Below, one piece after another: positions 11,801 through 23,396 of a stretch of 64,000 nucleotides of DNA (position 1 is its first letter; every line of letters begins with the position of its first letter). Position numbers and translations under genes: made by a program. Origin of the DNA: Amoeboaphelidium protococcarum (lineage: Eukaryota > Aphelidiomycota > Aphelidea). The DNA is taken from contig JALECJ010000254.1 in assembly GCA_023515745.1 (NCBI GenBank), forward strand, positions 124,001 to 188,000, read 5' to 3'. Below the pieces are notes generated by a model that was not told where the DNA came from, did not search any database, and saw nothing but the letters and a program-made list of their open reading frames with translations.

Positions 11801-14800
11801 TGAGGAATGTAGATTTGATAAACCAGATTTAGAAATAGCAGTGTCAAGTTTTGATCCTCAAACTGCTATGATCAACATGTCTTGCTCAGATGTCTGGCTG
11901 AACAACTTCAATAAGTTCATTCTATTATTTATAAATTCTAATACTGATATCTAAATTTGTTAAAATCTCAAGGAGTCATTGGCTATTACTTATTACGTAA
12001 CCAATTATATTACCAAGGTTGATGATGGCATTGCAAATTAATTCAGCATTATTCAGAGTGCAAAGCAGTCTTTGATTGACAAGCCCCCAACCACTGGCAT
12101 AGAAGATTTTGATGATCTACATAACTCTGCTCGCAACTTGTTGATTAGGATTTGGTAGAAGATATTTAAACTTACTCAGATCCCAGCCAATATAGTGGCA
12201 ACTTTACTACTGAACTTACCAATGCAGTACAAGAGTCTCAAATATGAAGCATTATCAATTCACAACGAAGTCAAATCGATAGTAGATTGGATTATGGCTA
12301 ACTTTACTATTGCCTAGAAAATTTTAGATTCCATCACCAGAGCATTGACCATATTACTGCCGCATAGTGACTCAGTGGGACAAGATGAGAGCGAGATTAG
12401 TAATCCGGATTGGGAATGTTTGGCAGACTCAACTGAGGTGGCAGACGCGACTGAGAATACAGAAGAAGGCGAGACTCAGTCAACAATACCCAAAAATGTG
12501 TTTAACTCTATCTAGTATACTCTGCAAGGCCATAGATTTTACGCTGACTCCTGTAATTATGATGCACGTCCTCCTGAACTGGAGCTCATGTGTGAGTATG
12601 AATTTAAACGCCACTGCAAAAAGGTGCCAATTTAGTATGCTGACTTTCCATTTTAGCCATGGCATCCATAGAAAGATGAGTATGGAATCAAAATGAGAGA
12701 TGAGCCAATAGTTCCCAATATTATCTACACAATACCTTCTATTGTATCCCATGTGGCTCGCAAGAGAATAGAACATTTAGTTATAATCTATTTGTTATTC
12801 GTCCCATGGAGATGGTCTAGAATTACTGAAATATCTAGTTTTGATTATAAGCAATGGCTTGATAATGCTAATGATCATCCATTGGAGGTTATTCTGGCTT
12901 AAAGAATTCATTAGTAATCAACGATGAAATAAGAAGCCGCACGGTATGGAGAGTAGAAAAGAAAGGAGCGTGAGTTAAGACAAGAACAATTGAAACGCCA
13001 GCGTTAAGATCTTGTGACTAGTGACGACTCACATCGTGGTAACGATGAGCTTGCATTAAATACTATTAGTGAAGAAGATTACGATGAAGATGATCTCAAT
13101 TTTCAAGATTTGAACATAGACTCTATGGCTGGTGTCTTATATAGAAATCGAGCCATTGATGATTTAGATGAATACGCGTGGTTATAATTGTTCAAGGCTG
13201 GTGATTTAGATAAACATTGTATCGATGGAATTGCATGTAAAAGAGTTAAAGAGACTTTGAGAAATCTTTATTCGATTTTGCCGGGATTCAAAGATATTGA
13301 GTAAGATGCAAATTTCTGGAAGGGTTCTAATGCAGAATCTGCTAATCTAAGTCTTAAACCATTTAGTTTTTTTAAGTTTGATGAGTGGAAATAGACTATC
13401 GGCCAGTTAGAGTAACAAATTACTGATGCGAGAGATCAATGCTTCAGGGAAAGTGATAACCGCGTTGATTCACGTCGCGTTTTAGCCACTGCATTTGAAT
13501 TCGATTTTGATGATGACGAAGGCTTCGTCACTACATTGGATAAAATCATGGCTAGTAAAGATTTTATTTTCTCTCAAGATAGTATGGATGTACTGCGTTA
13601 AATCTACTTATGGGATGATGCATTGTTAGACTTGGGCAGAATTGACGATTCCAAAACGAATTTGCTGAACCATCCATTTAATTGTCCATTGAAGTCATTA
13701 TTAAGAGGATGGTCGCTGAATTCAGAATAAATGCTCTCTGTAAGATTAGTTGGATATCATATGCTGATATAATTGATCCAGAAAAGTATGTCACCTTCTG
13801 ATGCACAAAAATTGCGATCATAATAACACACTTTACAAAAATTAGCACCGTCGTTTGATGGCTAACTGCTGGCGTTCGTTACCGGACAAGGAGGAGTTGG
13901 CAAATCTTTTATTATTGATGCACTGAAAGAATTAGCTAGATAAATGGGACTCAGTGACTAATTTTGTTACTGTGCTCCAACAGGTGTAGCGGCATTTCAC
14001 ATTCGTGGTCAGACATTGCATTCGATTATTGGTAAATCGCGTGACAAAAAGATGCCCGCGTTGACCATTGAGTATATTAAGAAGATGAAGGCCAAATTGG
14101 GAGGTTACAAGTACTATATCATTGATGAAGTATCTATGCTCGATTGTAATCTACTTTGGCATTGGAATTAAGTTTTGCAGTAAGTTCATGAAAATAATCT
14201 GGACTTTGGTGGTTGCCATGTTATTGCATTTGGAGATTTTCAGTAATTACAAGCAGTGGCTGCACACAAAGTCTATCCAGTACAAGTAGGTGGTCCTAAG
14301 TCTAGGAGTCCACAGGAGCTGTGGAATAGAATGAGCATGAGCACGATAATTCTATAGCAACAGATCCGTGCTGCTAAATGTCCTACCTATCGTTTCATTA
14401 TGGATTATGTCCGAGATCATAACGTTCCGACAAAAGTAGTTCGTTTATTGAAAGAGCGTCTGCTTTAAAAGCTGCTCACAACGGTAGATTTCAGTTCTCC
14501 TGATTGGATGTCTGCACCCATGATCGTAAGCCGCAATGCATATGCCTATCATTTGAATGTTGCTCGAGTCCAAGCTTAGGCTCTGCAATCCTCTCTTTGC
14601 GAAATTGTGATTGCAGCAGTTCATACTGTAAATGATCGTCCCATTAGTGATCCTAGATTAATTACCAAGATTGAACTCAATTTTGGAAAGGATGAGAAAA
14701 AGTTACCTAGTGTTTTGCATATATGCTCTGGCTGCAAAGTAATTCTGTAAACCAACATAAGCGTATCTTTGGGATTAGTCAACGGGGCAGTCGGTGTAGT

Positions 14801-16253
14801 TCATACCATACTATTTCCTTCTAATACCACCACTCATCATATTGATTCTGCCCCGAATTCTGTATTTGTGACATCACCTCCCGTTGTTTTAATTAGACCA
14901 GAAATCCAAGTTCCTGAACTGCAACATTATTAATTTCCTGGATTTGAAGACTATCCTCCTGGACTAGTTCCCATCGTTCCTATTTAGATCTAACGAAAGG
15001 TTAGACTTCATCTATCAAGTGGAAGCACCTCAATAACAGTGAAACGAACTCAATTACCATTGCAACCTGCTTATGCTTTCACGGACTACAAGACTCAGAG
15101 TAAAACTTTTAAGTGCGCTTTTGTAGAGCTGAATCCGCCTTAAGGAAAATCCGATCCCAATAGTGCCACTGTGAAACTAGGTCGAATATAATCTCTCGAT
15201 GGATTGTGTATTTTGAATGATTTTGATGCTAGAACGCTGAATAGACCGATTGATGAAGAACTCAGGAAAGAACTGTAACGTTAGAGAGCCAATGATATCT
15301 GCAAAAAAGTTATTCGGAAGTCTAAGAACTCTCAAACAAAGATTTCAGATAATTTGGTAGAGAAAGCGGCATCTTCATCAGAAAAGGTATGCAAAGTATA
15401 GACTTTGGTGTATAACTCTCCTAAAAGAAAGCGACACATTGAAGACTCCTCACCGGCAGCCTATCCAAGTGTAATTTCACCAATTAAATCATCATCCTAG
15501 TACACCATTACAGAGTAGGAATCTGAAGTCATCGAAGAGTTCTTTTCCCAGTAAGCTATGGATAATGATGATGCTATATTCCCAATTTTGAATACTTCCA
15601 CCACCCTTCATAGATATGATTTTCTGACATTGGGCTAAGATGAATGGGTGAACGATTAGATAATTTCTGCTTATTTAGAACTGATCAGTCATGAATGTCA
15701 ACAATCAGGATTAAATGTTCAAGTTTTAAGTAGTCACTACTATGAATTAAATGTGTTGAGATAATCGGATGTCGAGTGGGTGTAATGTTTGTCTCGATTA
15801 ACTTAATTTGATATCACTCTCATGCCGGTTCATGTGCATAATAATCACTGGGTACTAGTCAGTGTGGATTGGCGCAGACGGATTATCTCCTATTATGACT
15901 CGCTAAATTACGATGACGGCTTTTTAGTGCTCCTCAATGTATTATAACAGTGTATTGCATTAAATCGTGACTCCACTTTCTTCGATGATATTTGTTAATT
16001 GGAACTACGAATAGTTAAAGACTGTCCCTAATAGACTAACGGATATGATTGTGGAGTATTTGTCTGTCAATATGCTAAATTTATTGCATTTGGAATTCCA
16101 TTTAATTTTGGATAACACGATATCGATGACATTAGAACTCTTATGTTATTGGAACTGATTTCACATCGCATCATTCCACTCTCTCAACCATTAGATAATG
16201 AAGATGACACAAAGTAGTATAGTAAGAAGCTGAGAAGGAAGCAATAAATTTGA
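8829..16253 (+). CDS. Helitron RepHel protein with SAP-like and Ulp1 protease domains
   Basis: One intronless 2474-residue ORF. Order: SAP-like helix-extended loops at about 97-121 (LKQECQMRGLIYSGLKKQEL) and a weaker one at 141-166; Cys clusters (GTCCCC, CQCRVILCSNC) followed by the Helitron-type MMPKFALANGFF region; HUH nuclease motif HIH at 892-894; tyrosines in YYVTNYITK at 1055-1063; acidic linker; Pif1-like SF1 helicase with GQGGVGKS at 1686-1693, DEVSML at 1766 and GDFQQLQAV; C-terminal C48/Ulp1 cysteine protease with His2340 (NNHWV), Asp2357 (YYDSL), Gln2402 and Cys2408 (QTNGYDCG). Rep nicks and joins single strands, the helicase unwinds, and the protease could cleave SUMO/ubiquitin-like proteins or process the polyprotein (inference). 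All catalytic residues are present, and Gln2402 is encoded by TAG. Start is ATG at 8829; the frame is continuous. Confidence 0.9.
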
Positions 16254-16533
16254 TTGAATCTATGTTATTGATATATTATTGATAATAAATAAAAATGTAA
16301 TATTAATACTACAGCACTCTTTGAGTTAACATGTAATCATCAGTTATCAATATCAACGGAGCACCGACATACTAATGCGACGTACACTAGAACGGCAAAC
16401 ACATTGTTACAGCAGTGCAAGTTGATGATTCACAGACTAAACAATACATTATGACCAAGAAAATACAAGTCTATATCACTCCCTTTAGTTAATAAATAAA
16501 CCCGACTAATCCATATCCATATTATAGAAGAAG
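16254..16533. other. Spacer between the two Helitron ORFs
   Basis: 280 bp of AT-rich sequence with no ORF. It probably supplies the 3' end of the RepHel transcript and the promoter of the second ORF. I see no hairpin or repeat in it. Confidence 0.5.
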
Positions 16534-17370
16534 ATGCCTCGCTTTACTAAACGCAAGCATACTCCTCAACACGATATTAAAGACGATGAAGACAATGCAG
16601 GTCAAGAATCCAGTAAGGAAGGGAACGACTCATCTACTGAACAAGAAGAACAAGACAAAGCCAACAATCAAGACAATGAACTGGTTACCGATACCATCAA
16701 AAGTGAGCACCAATAACAATAAGACGACAAGATTAAGCAACTACAAACTATTCTATATCCTAACAATATAACCAACCATTGGATAAAAACGAAGCCAACA
16801 TCAGATGAACATGAACGTCATCCATAATTGAAGTGGTACTATACCTTGCAAAGTTCCACCACCAAGTTGACTTGTCAATTTACAGTAGAAGGCAAAATTG
16901 CAAAGCTGTTTGGCGCCGATGCAATCTCCATCACTTTACCTTAGTCTCTGGTGAAAAAGTGGGACAAGGATTCTTTGAATGCTGCTGCTTCTCTACTCGA
17001 CTTCTATCCTGGAGCTAAGATCACAGACCGTACTATACCTCCAAGAGTAAGTTACTACAACGCTACCTTAAAATTAACTCCTGAAACAAAAATAATGGAC
17101 TTTAATGAAAATGAAACTGATCTGCAAGAAGGCGCCGACGTGATCGCTCTTTGCTATATTAAAGGAACGATGTATCCTGTTAATAAGAGTTCGAAGCATG
17201 CCAACCATTTCAAGTAATCTCTCTCTGCAGTAGCAATTCAGATTTTTGTAAAAGAGTAACCACAATCGACTTCTAATTAAGACTCAAATACTACTGAAGA
17301 ACAGAGCGTGACATCTTCTGAAGCCTCTGACATTGTGGAATCACCGGTTAAAAAGTTTAAGTTCGAATGA
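16534..17370 (+). CDS. Helitron-associated second ORF, possible DNA-binding accessory protein
   Basis: 278 residues, same strand and 280 bp after the RepHel ORF, inside the element. N-terminus is basic (MPRFTKRKHTPQ) then highly acidic and Gln-rich to about residue 75. The middle (about 95-235) looks folded, with alternating beta-strand-like runs (KLTCQFTVEGKIAKLF, ADVIALCYIKGTMYPV, SAVAIQIFVKE). The tail is Ser/Thr-rich and ends in a basic KKFKFE that could be a nuclear signal. Some Helitrons carry RPA-like single-strand-binding genes, and an OB-fold is a reasonable guess, but no family motif is recognisable. Numerous Gln codons are TAA. Confidence 0.65.
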
Positions 17371-17806
17371 TAAACAGGATCGCGTTAAAACTGCTATTAG
17401 ATGGATGGTTGATTAACTGACTGATTCGATTACTGATATAATATTATTTTATGGACTGAATATGAATACATATATTTATATGAGTATAATTATGCCGAAC
17501 TAATTCCCCAACTTCTTCAGTTCTTATCACATCAAGTTCTGTACAGTAGTGATCTACAAAAATGTAATAACAATAAATTTTAGGCCAGCCCCAGGCACGG
17601 CTCTGACGCGTCAGAGTCGTGACGACTCCAGGGGGTCAACGTATCTAAAATTTTTGAGAAAGTCAAATGGAGAGTAACGACACTTGGTCGCCCGACAGAA
17701 AGGAAACACTGAAAGTGAACACGGTCTACAAGCGCACAGTGAACTCGTATTGTTGATTCATATAGTTGCAAATTCAATTTAATTCTGTGATTATGTATTG
17801 CTAACT
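17371..17806. other. Right flank of the Helitron, no gene
   Basis: Apart from the palindrome there is no convincing ORF. A minus-strand open stretch across 17580-17810 runs through the palindrome and has no protein-like composition. The transition from element to host DNA is expected just after 17621-17653. Confidence 0.4.
17575..17653. repeat. Large nested palindrome at Helitron right end
   Basis: Outer arms AAATTTTAG (17575-17583) and CTAAAATTT (17645-17653) enclose a 26-bp near-perfect palindrome at 17596-17621 whose core is CTCTGACGCGTCAGAG. CCCCAGG and the opposing CCAGGGGG add a partial middle stem. Folded, it would be a long cruciform or hairpin of the kind that terminates rolling-circle transposition. 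The exact cleavage point cannot be read from one copy. Confidence 0.7.
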
Positions 17807-18272
17807 TCATAAGTAAGTGACACAGATCTTATAATTAAATAGATGTAGCGGGTCAGCTTTGGAATCATAGCTAAGCTAATCCAGCAATTCATCCAGTCTT
17901 ACTTGAGTGGCCAGAGACGGTGGAGCAAACTGCATTTTGACTGCGTCCAGCACTTTCGTTGCAGTGTCAACTGCTCTGACACTTTCATAGTAAGGGCCTA
18001 GCGATTATTAGATGATTCCAACTTGCTTGATCATTCTTCTGAATGATGCTTTCCACCTGCAAGAAATATTCTTTTGCCGAAGCGTATGACTTGCGCTTCT
18101 GCGTGGTGCTGTCGAAGCATTTCAGCTGTGCAGTCAGTAAAGCATTTTGCGTCGGATATAGCTTCAAGACCTTGCCTGCAGCGCGCGTGAACACAGAATC
18201 TAGCCTTTGAACCCGTAGGTTAAGCTTCAAACAATGTAGCCATTCGTGGTAATTGGCACCTTCATGTCCTTG
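17807..18272 (-). CDS. Unknown helical protein, 5' end unresolved
   Basis: Two exons are supported: the longer (18023-18272) in one frame and a downstream exon (17807-17997) in another. A 25-nt micro-intron, GTTGGA...CGCTAG (17998-18022), joins them into VESIIQKNDQAS then PYYESVRAVDTATKVL. The composition is soluble and helical (LDELLDQLSYDS near the end). The upstream frame stays open to 18365 with no ATG, so a first exon must exist; an exon from ATG near 18405 joined at 18272 through a weak GTTAAC donor is possible. No family recognised. The locus abuts the Helitron end and could instead be damaged. Confidence 0.45.
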
Positions 18273-18510
18273 CTAGAAGTGTAGTTCAATTTTACAGGAG
18301 AACAAATGTTGAATTCCAAGTACATAGGTTAACACCGTTACATTTTTAATTAAAATCTAACAGTATCATTTAATAAGAATTCATCAGCAGCCTATTCATG
18401 GTTGGAAGATGCAGTGTAAGAAGTAACAGTAGGGATCAGGAATAGTACGCGGCGTATTTTGGCGAGGCTTCTTCTATTGGGACTCTTCCTTTTCTCTTTC
18501 TCAACAACAT

Positions 18511-18987
18511 TCAGCAGCAAAATTCATCATAAGAGTCGTAGTCCACCTACTATTTAACAGCATAAGAGTGAGAAACTGTTTAATGTCTTGGTATAAACTT
18601 GGAGTGCTGATATTGACAATTCAATCCATAGTCACGAACTCCTTTACAATGTCCAGTGATTGTTGTAACAATGGTGAGCTTCAGGTACTAAGCTTTCCGA
18701 CCAAATTTGGCAAATTGCCCACCTTCAAAAGAGGGAATTTTCAATTGCAAGCAACTTAACTTTTAATCTACTTCTACACTTCTCTTGCACGCGTTGTCCC
18801 AGTAGACTTATGCAGTTGCTAACGCGTTTCTCTGTTCCAACCTCTAGCTTGTCGATACTTCGTGGCAAGTAATACACGTGTCATAGGGACTGATTACAAT
18901 GCCAATGACTTGCAGACACATTTTGTCAGAAACTGCGTTTAACGCAATAAAGATTAAACTCCAACAAGGCAATCCAGCAAAAATCAT
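18511..18987 (-). CDS. Predicted secreted cysteine-containing protein
   Basis: 158 residues. The N-terminus MIFAGLPCWSLIFIALNAV is a plausible signal peptide. The mature part has about ten Cys (CLQ, CITC, CKRSV, SCLQ, HCKG, NCQ, and a terminal FCC), suggesting disulfides in a secreted domain, with a GGQFAKFG segment. No family recognised. A long open frame also exists on the opposite strand here; the minus strand is preferred because of the signal peptide, charge pattern and ATG after an in-frame TGA. Confidence 0.5.
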
Positions 18988-19244
18988 AACCAATCACCGC
19001 GTAGACATATTATCAGTTGGATATTGTATTGTGATCTCATTATGATATGAAATCTTCTAATCACCTTTTTACAGACTCGATACTGTTTCCAGTTCTTAAC
19101 ATACCATTACAAAAATTGGTACTCAGTACTTCCTGCTACTAAATATCAAAAAGAGCGAGAAGCGTTTTAGAGAGACCACTTTCATGAGACTTGAGTCATT
19201 TATTATTTCAGTAATTGCAAGTACAAGTCTACTTTAATAGATAG

Positions 19245-19571
19245 TCAGACAATCTTGTAGCGATAGGCAAACTAATCAAGTAAAGAATATAGAGTAATCT
19301 GGAGAAGCAATAAACTTTAAATCTCATATTGGTCCCAGAACCTTGAGTTTGCTAGATGCTGCTCCTCTTGAAAAGTAGTCAACGCAGATTGTTGGTCGTG
19401 TTCACTACAAGGCATAAAGGACGTTTTGTCTACTAGTGCCTCAAAATCGACATTTTTGATTTTCAGCTTAGCAAGAAGATCCATCTTCGTATCGCGTAGA
19501 GTATGACGATCAGGGATACGTTACAGAGTATCCCCGGACTCTGATTATTGAGAAAGTACTTAAAGCCTCAT
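19245..19571 (-). CDS. Small hypothetical protein
   Basis: 108 residues from ATG 19571: a hydrophilic N-terminus (DTLQRIPDRHTLRDTK), then MDLLAKLKIKNVDFEALVDKT and a C-terminal hydrophobic stretch SLLLLQITLYSLL. The same frame extends upstream, broken by two TGAs; exons from a second ATG at 19808 (MAKTMAMFVVDSIAQSK) could be spliced on by introns I cannot resolve. The intervening 18988-19244 shows no gene. Function unknown; expression should be checked. Confidence 0.4.
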
Positions 19572-19863
19572 TGAATTAAAAATCTTGCAATAACATAACT
19601 TGCTTCAGCATTTAGTGAATATTTCCATTTAACCAGTCAAATAAAGTCTAATTTTTAAATACAAATCCTAAATAATTTTAACCAGTATGATTCAAACGTC
19701 GAAACTCTGGTTTTCTACTGTAGCATATTTCGCAGTTTCTTAAACGAACCTTGAGATCTTGCTTTGTGCGATACTATCTACGACAAACATGGCCATAGTT
19801 TTAGCCATTATAATTGAAGTTGAACATTTATGTTTATTCTTTTTTTCTCATATTTTTATTGGT

Positions 19864-20092
19864 ATGGGGAGGAGAGTTTCGACTAAGCGAAAGACACTTG
19901 CGGCAGCTTCGTAAGTCTTTAAATGGTTGTTGTTCTAATCTCTCCTCTCTGGACTCGTGTTTCGTCTCGTCTCCTTTCAGCTCTTCTTCTTGTTGGTCTT
20001 CTTTCAACTGTACCGTACTTTAAGTGACTATAATTGACATCTAGTCATAGATTCTTACTATTAAAAGAGGCCTTTTTGAGTAAAAAACTAAT
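19864..20092 (+). other. Possible 5' exon and intron upstream of SEY1
   Basis: An ATG at 19864 opens MGRRVSTKRKTLAAAS, followed at 19911 by GTAAGT and, after a pyrimidine-rich run, CTCCTTTCAG ending at 19980. Removing that 70-nt intron gives a frame that runs without TGA into the SEY1 ATG at 20093, adding 53 residues. It may equally be a 5' UTR intron or an upstream alternative start. Sey1 homologues normally begin close to the 20093 ATG. Confidence 0.4.
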
Positions 20093-22687
20093 ATGACTGA
20101 GTAGACAATTCAAGTACAAGACAAGGTGTAAATTGTGAATGAGAACAAAGAATTCAACTAGAATGTGGGTGCTGTGATTAAGAACTAGTGGCAACTGGGT
20201 GATGACACTGGTTTGAATTATAATGTTGTGGCAGTATTCGGCTCATAGTCCACGGGTAAGAGTACATTGCTGAATAAGTTATTTGGTACCCACTTTGATG
20301 TGATGAGTGAGAAGAGAAGGCAGTAGACTACTAGGGGTATCTGGTTGAGTAAAGCTTCTGGATCTGTTGTTGGTACCGCTCAAGATGATGATGCTGATGC
20401 TCCGTCGTCTTCCGAACAAAGGAATATCCTTGTACTAGATGTTGAAGGTACTGATGGTAGAGAACGTGGTGAAGATCAAGAGTTTGAGAGACGCTCTGCT
20501 CTGTTCAGTCTTGCTGTCGCTGAGGTGATCATTGTCAATCTGTGGGAAAATATGGTCGGTCTGTACAATGGTGCTAATATTGGTCTACTGAAGACTGTAT
20601 TTGAGGTGAACTTGCAGTTGTTCCAACGCTCAGATTCTCCAAAGACGTGTCTTTTATTTGTGATTAGAGATTTTTTGGGCACTACTCCACTTGAGGATTT
20701 GAAATAAGTCATGATGGAGTCACTGGATAAGATATGGTCAGAGCTGAATGCCACTTAGAAGTATGTCCAAACCACAAACAAGACTTAGCTGAGTGATTAC
20801 TTTGATTTTGATTTCGTCGCTCTACCTCATAAAGTATTGTAGCCGGAAGCTTTTGATGTTGGTGTTAATCAGTTGAAGTCTCGATTCTTTTGCTCATAAA
20901 AGTAGTAATAGGTGCAGTTGAAAGATAGTCCTGTATTTAAGCCGGAGTATGCTAGAGGAATTCCTATTGATGGATACAGTCACTACATGAATAGTGTCTG
21001 GGAATAGATTGTGGGAAGTAAGGACTTGGATCTGCCTACTCAGCAGCAGCTTTTGGCTCAGTACAGATGCGATGAGATTATGAATGTTGAATACGAACGT
21101 TTCCTTCTGTAGATCAAGTAAAAGTAGTCGGATGTCAATAGTGGTCAAGTTTTGGATAAGTTTAGAGAGTTGTCAGATGTAAGAGATAGTACCATACAGC
21201 AGTTTGATAAGAGTGCCAGTCGTTATCATATTGAGGTTTATCAGAAAAAGAAGTAGGAACTTGCCGTCAAGTTGAATGGTGCTTTGAATCTGCTATTTAT
21301 TGCGCAGATTAAGAATTTGCATAAAGTTTGTATCGCAGAGTTTAAGAGTGATGTTGGCAAGATTTTGAAGGGAGACTCTGAGCACTTTGCGCAGGGACTG
21401 ATTCAGGCACAAGATAAGATCAAGGCCAAGTTTAGTGAAAAGGCCAATGAAGCTGTGCTTAGCGGTACTGACTGGTCCGTTTCGGAGGATGAGAAGTAGT
21501 TTAATGATGAAATTGTGGAGCAGTCGAGCAAGATTCGTCACGAGGAAATGGAAAAGTGGGGCAAGAGACTTATCAAGCAGGTTGGTAATCAGATTACAGA
21601 TGGCCTGGTTGATTAATTTGCTGATTCAGAGACTGACTTTTGGCCAGCTATGAATTCTCTGCTAGAGTCACAGGTTGAAAAAGCCTGCAGACAATTCACT
21701 TCAAAGGTGCAACCATTCTAGGCTAGTGAAGAGGAGATTGTAGAGTACATTGACTGGATTAGATAGGATTGTTGGGATAATTACAGGGCCAAGTTGAAGG
21801 AGGAATTGTCCGATTAGATGCTTCTGTCAAGATTGAAATCAAAGTTTGAGCAGCATTTTCGTTATGATGAGAATGGTCTTCCACGTGTATGGCAGCAGAA
21901 TGAAAATATCGAACCATACTTCCTAGCAGCCAGGGATAAGACAGAGCTTATGATTACGCGCCTGGCCAAGATGCCTTTGCCGGAATAGTATGGTTCGGCT
22001 GAGTACATTTTGAATGACCCAGATTTTGATGAGGATGTGTAGTGCATGACTATGCTGTCCACTAGCAGGTAGCGTGATATTAAAGAGAGATTTGTAAAAG
22101 ATGCGTAGATGATATATCTGGAGATTAAACGCGGTGCTTTGACATCGTTCAGTGAGATTCCGAAAGGTGTTTGGCTGCTGCTCCTCGTCCTTGGCTTCAA
22201 TGAACTCTATGCCACGTTGCAGTTTATATTGTCTAGCCCGCTGCTTGTGGTATTACTGGTTCTAGTATTCAGTAGTATCGTTGTGCTGTATTAGAGTGGT
22301 CTCCTTATGCCAGTGACCAAGGCTGCTATGAGATCAGCTCGACCTCTCATGTCGGTTGGCTTCCAGTCCATAGGGCCCATGGTGGAGAATGGTAGGTTGT
22401 TGCTGGCTGAATCTCTGCGCAATATATCATCTAAGCTGGATGAATAGAATGCTACTAGTGGTCAAAGCGGATCGAATGGCAGTAATATTAACAATCGGCC
22501 TTCACTTGGTCACAGCAGCAGCTTTACGCCGCCGCTTAGTGATATACCGCTGTCATCTGCTGCATCTTCAGTCACGACGACTCCTGTAAAGTAAAGACCT
22601 TAATCACAAGGTGTATTCGGTTAAATGGACAAAGGTAGCAATAGTCCACCAGAATAATTTTACACTCCCATGAAGAAAGGCAATTGA
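20093..22687 (+). CDS. SEY1: Sey1/RHD3-family ER-membrane-fusion GTPase
   Basis: 864 residues, intronless. N-terminal GB1/RHD3 GTPase domain: P-loop GSQSTGKST with TAG for Gln, switch motif [30 protein letters not shown] long helical bundle follows. Near residues 690-735 two adjacent hydrophobic segments ([23 protein letters not shown]) form the ER hairpin anchor, then a Ser-rich cytosolic tail. Sey1, RHD3 and atlastins tether and fuse ER tubules. Length and domain order match fungal, plant and protist Sey1. Convergent with prefoldin 2, about 100 bp between stops. Confidence 0.93.
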
Positions 22688-22790
22688 TTAAAGTGATACT
22701 GCTATGTACGGCATTGTTAATGAGAATAACAACTATATATTCGTTGGCTTGACAATGCTTCATATTAGTTACAGTACATCAAGGCTATGA

Positions 22791-23235
22791 TCACTGCTAG
22801 ATTTAAATACGATTCTCTCTGCAAAACTTGAGCATGTCTTCATTTTTATCTTTGTATGAAGTGGTCATCTGAGAGATTATTCGATCAAAGTTATCAACGT
22901 TCTCTGACAATACGGGCAACACTTGACCAACGCGTCGCTGCACCAACACGCCATTCAGAAGTTGATTACACTTTCGCTCAGCCTCCAATTCTTTCAGTGC
23001 ATTCACCACCAATCTACATACATACGCTAAGGTAGAAAGTAATAACTAAATAGCGGATCAATATGTAGCAAAAAAGTAGTCATTGAATGCTTTCTTACTT
23101 GTGTTCATCACGCTCAGTCTCCAGTTCCCCGAGTTTAGCGGCGAGTCTCTTCAACTCTGCAGCCTTATTCTATACTTCCTAAAATAAGGCCTGCTCCTTC
23201 TCCGTCAACTATTACTACTATTGCTGGCTCGACAT
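22791..23235 (-). CDS. PFDN2: Prefoldin subunit 2
   Basis: 119 residues from exons 23099-23235 and 22791-23013, split by an 85-nt GTAAGA...GTATGTAG intron. The protein is the standard beta-type prefoldin: N-terminal Gln-rich start, coiled coil (EVQNKAAELKRLAAKLGELETERDEHKLV), the central hairpin ERKCNQLLNGVLVQRRVGQVLPVL and the return helix. The GGVLV-like turn and ERKC are diagnostic for PFDN2. Prefoldin passes unfolded actin and tubulin to the CCT chaperonin. Ends after ENRIQIQQ. Confidence 0.93.
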
Positions 23236-23396
23236 AAAAACTCGATAAATATTTAAATGATCTGAGGTAAATACAGATTAAAAAACACCTCAGCGCAAGA
23301 AAACCAAAAGCGATCAAAGGCTCGGCTTTCTAGAAATTTAACTCACCAAAGTCTGCAACAGGTACTGTCTGTACTTTAGAAATGTAATTAACAAAA

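Larger units (their letters stand above)
8528..17653 (+). mobile_element. Helitron-like rolling-circle transposon, apparently intact
   Basis: The segment contains a complete Rep-helicase ORF (8829-16253), a same-strand second ORF (16534-17370) and, 200 bp further, a large palindrome (17575-17653) like the subterminal hairpin that ends Helitron/Helentron elements. The boundaries are approximate: the left end is inferred from the TTTTAGGCC repeat shared with the right end. There is no premature TGA in 2474 codons and TAA/TAG are used freely for Gln, so the element has lived in this code and is probably recently active. Confidence 0.7.

Noticed and set aside
18553-19050. Long plus-strand open frame opposite the secreted-protein gene
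   Set aside because: No signal peptide or domain, composition poor (Cys/Ser/Arg scatter) and no good ATG; the minus strand has a signal peptide and better charge pattern.
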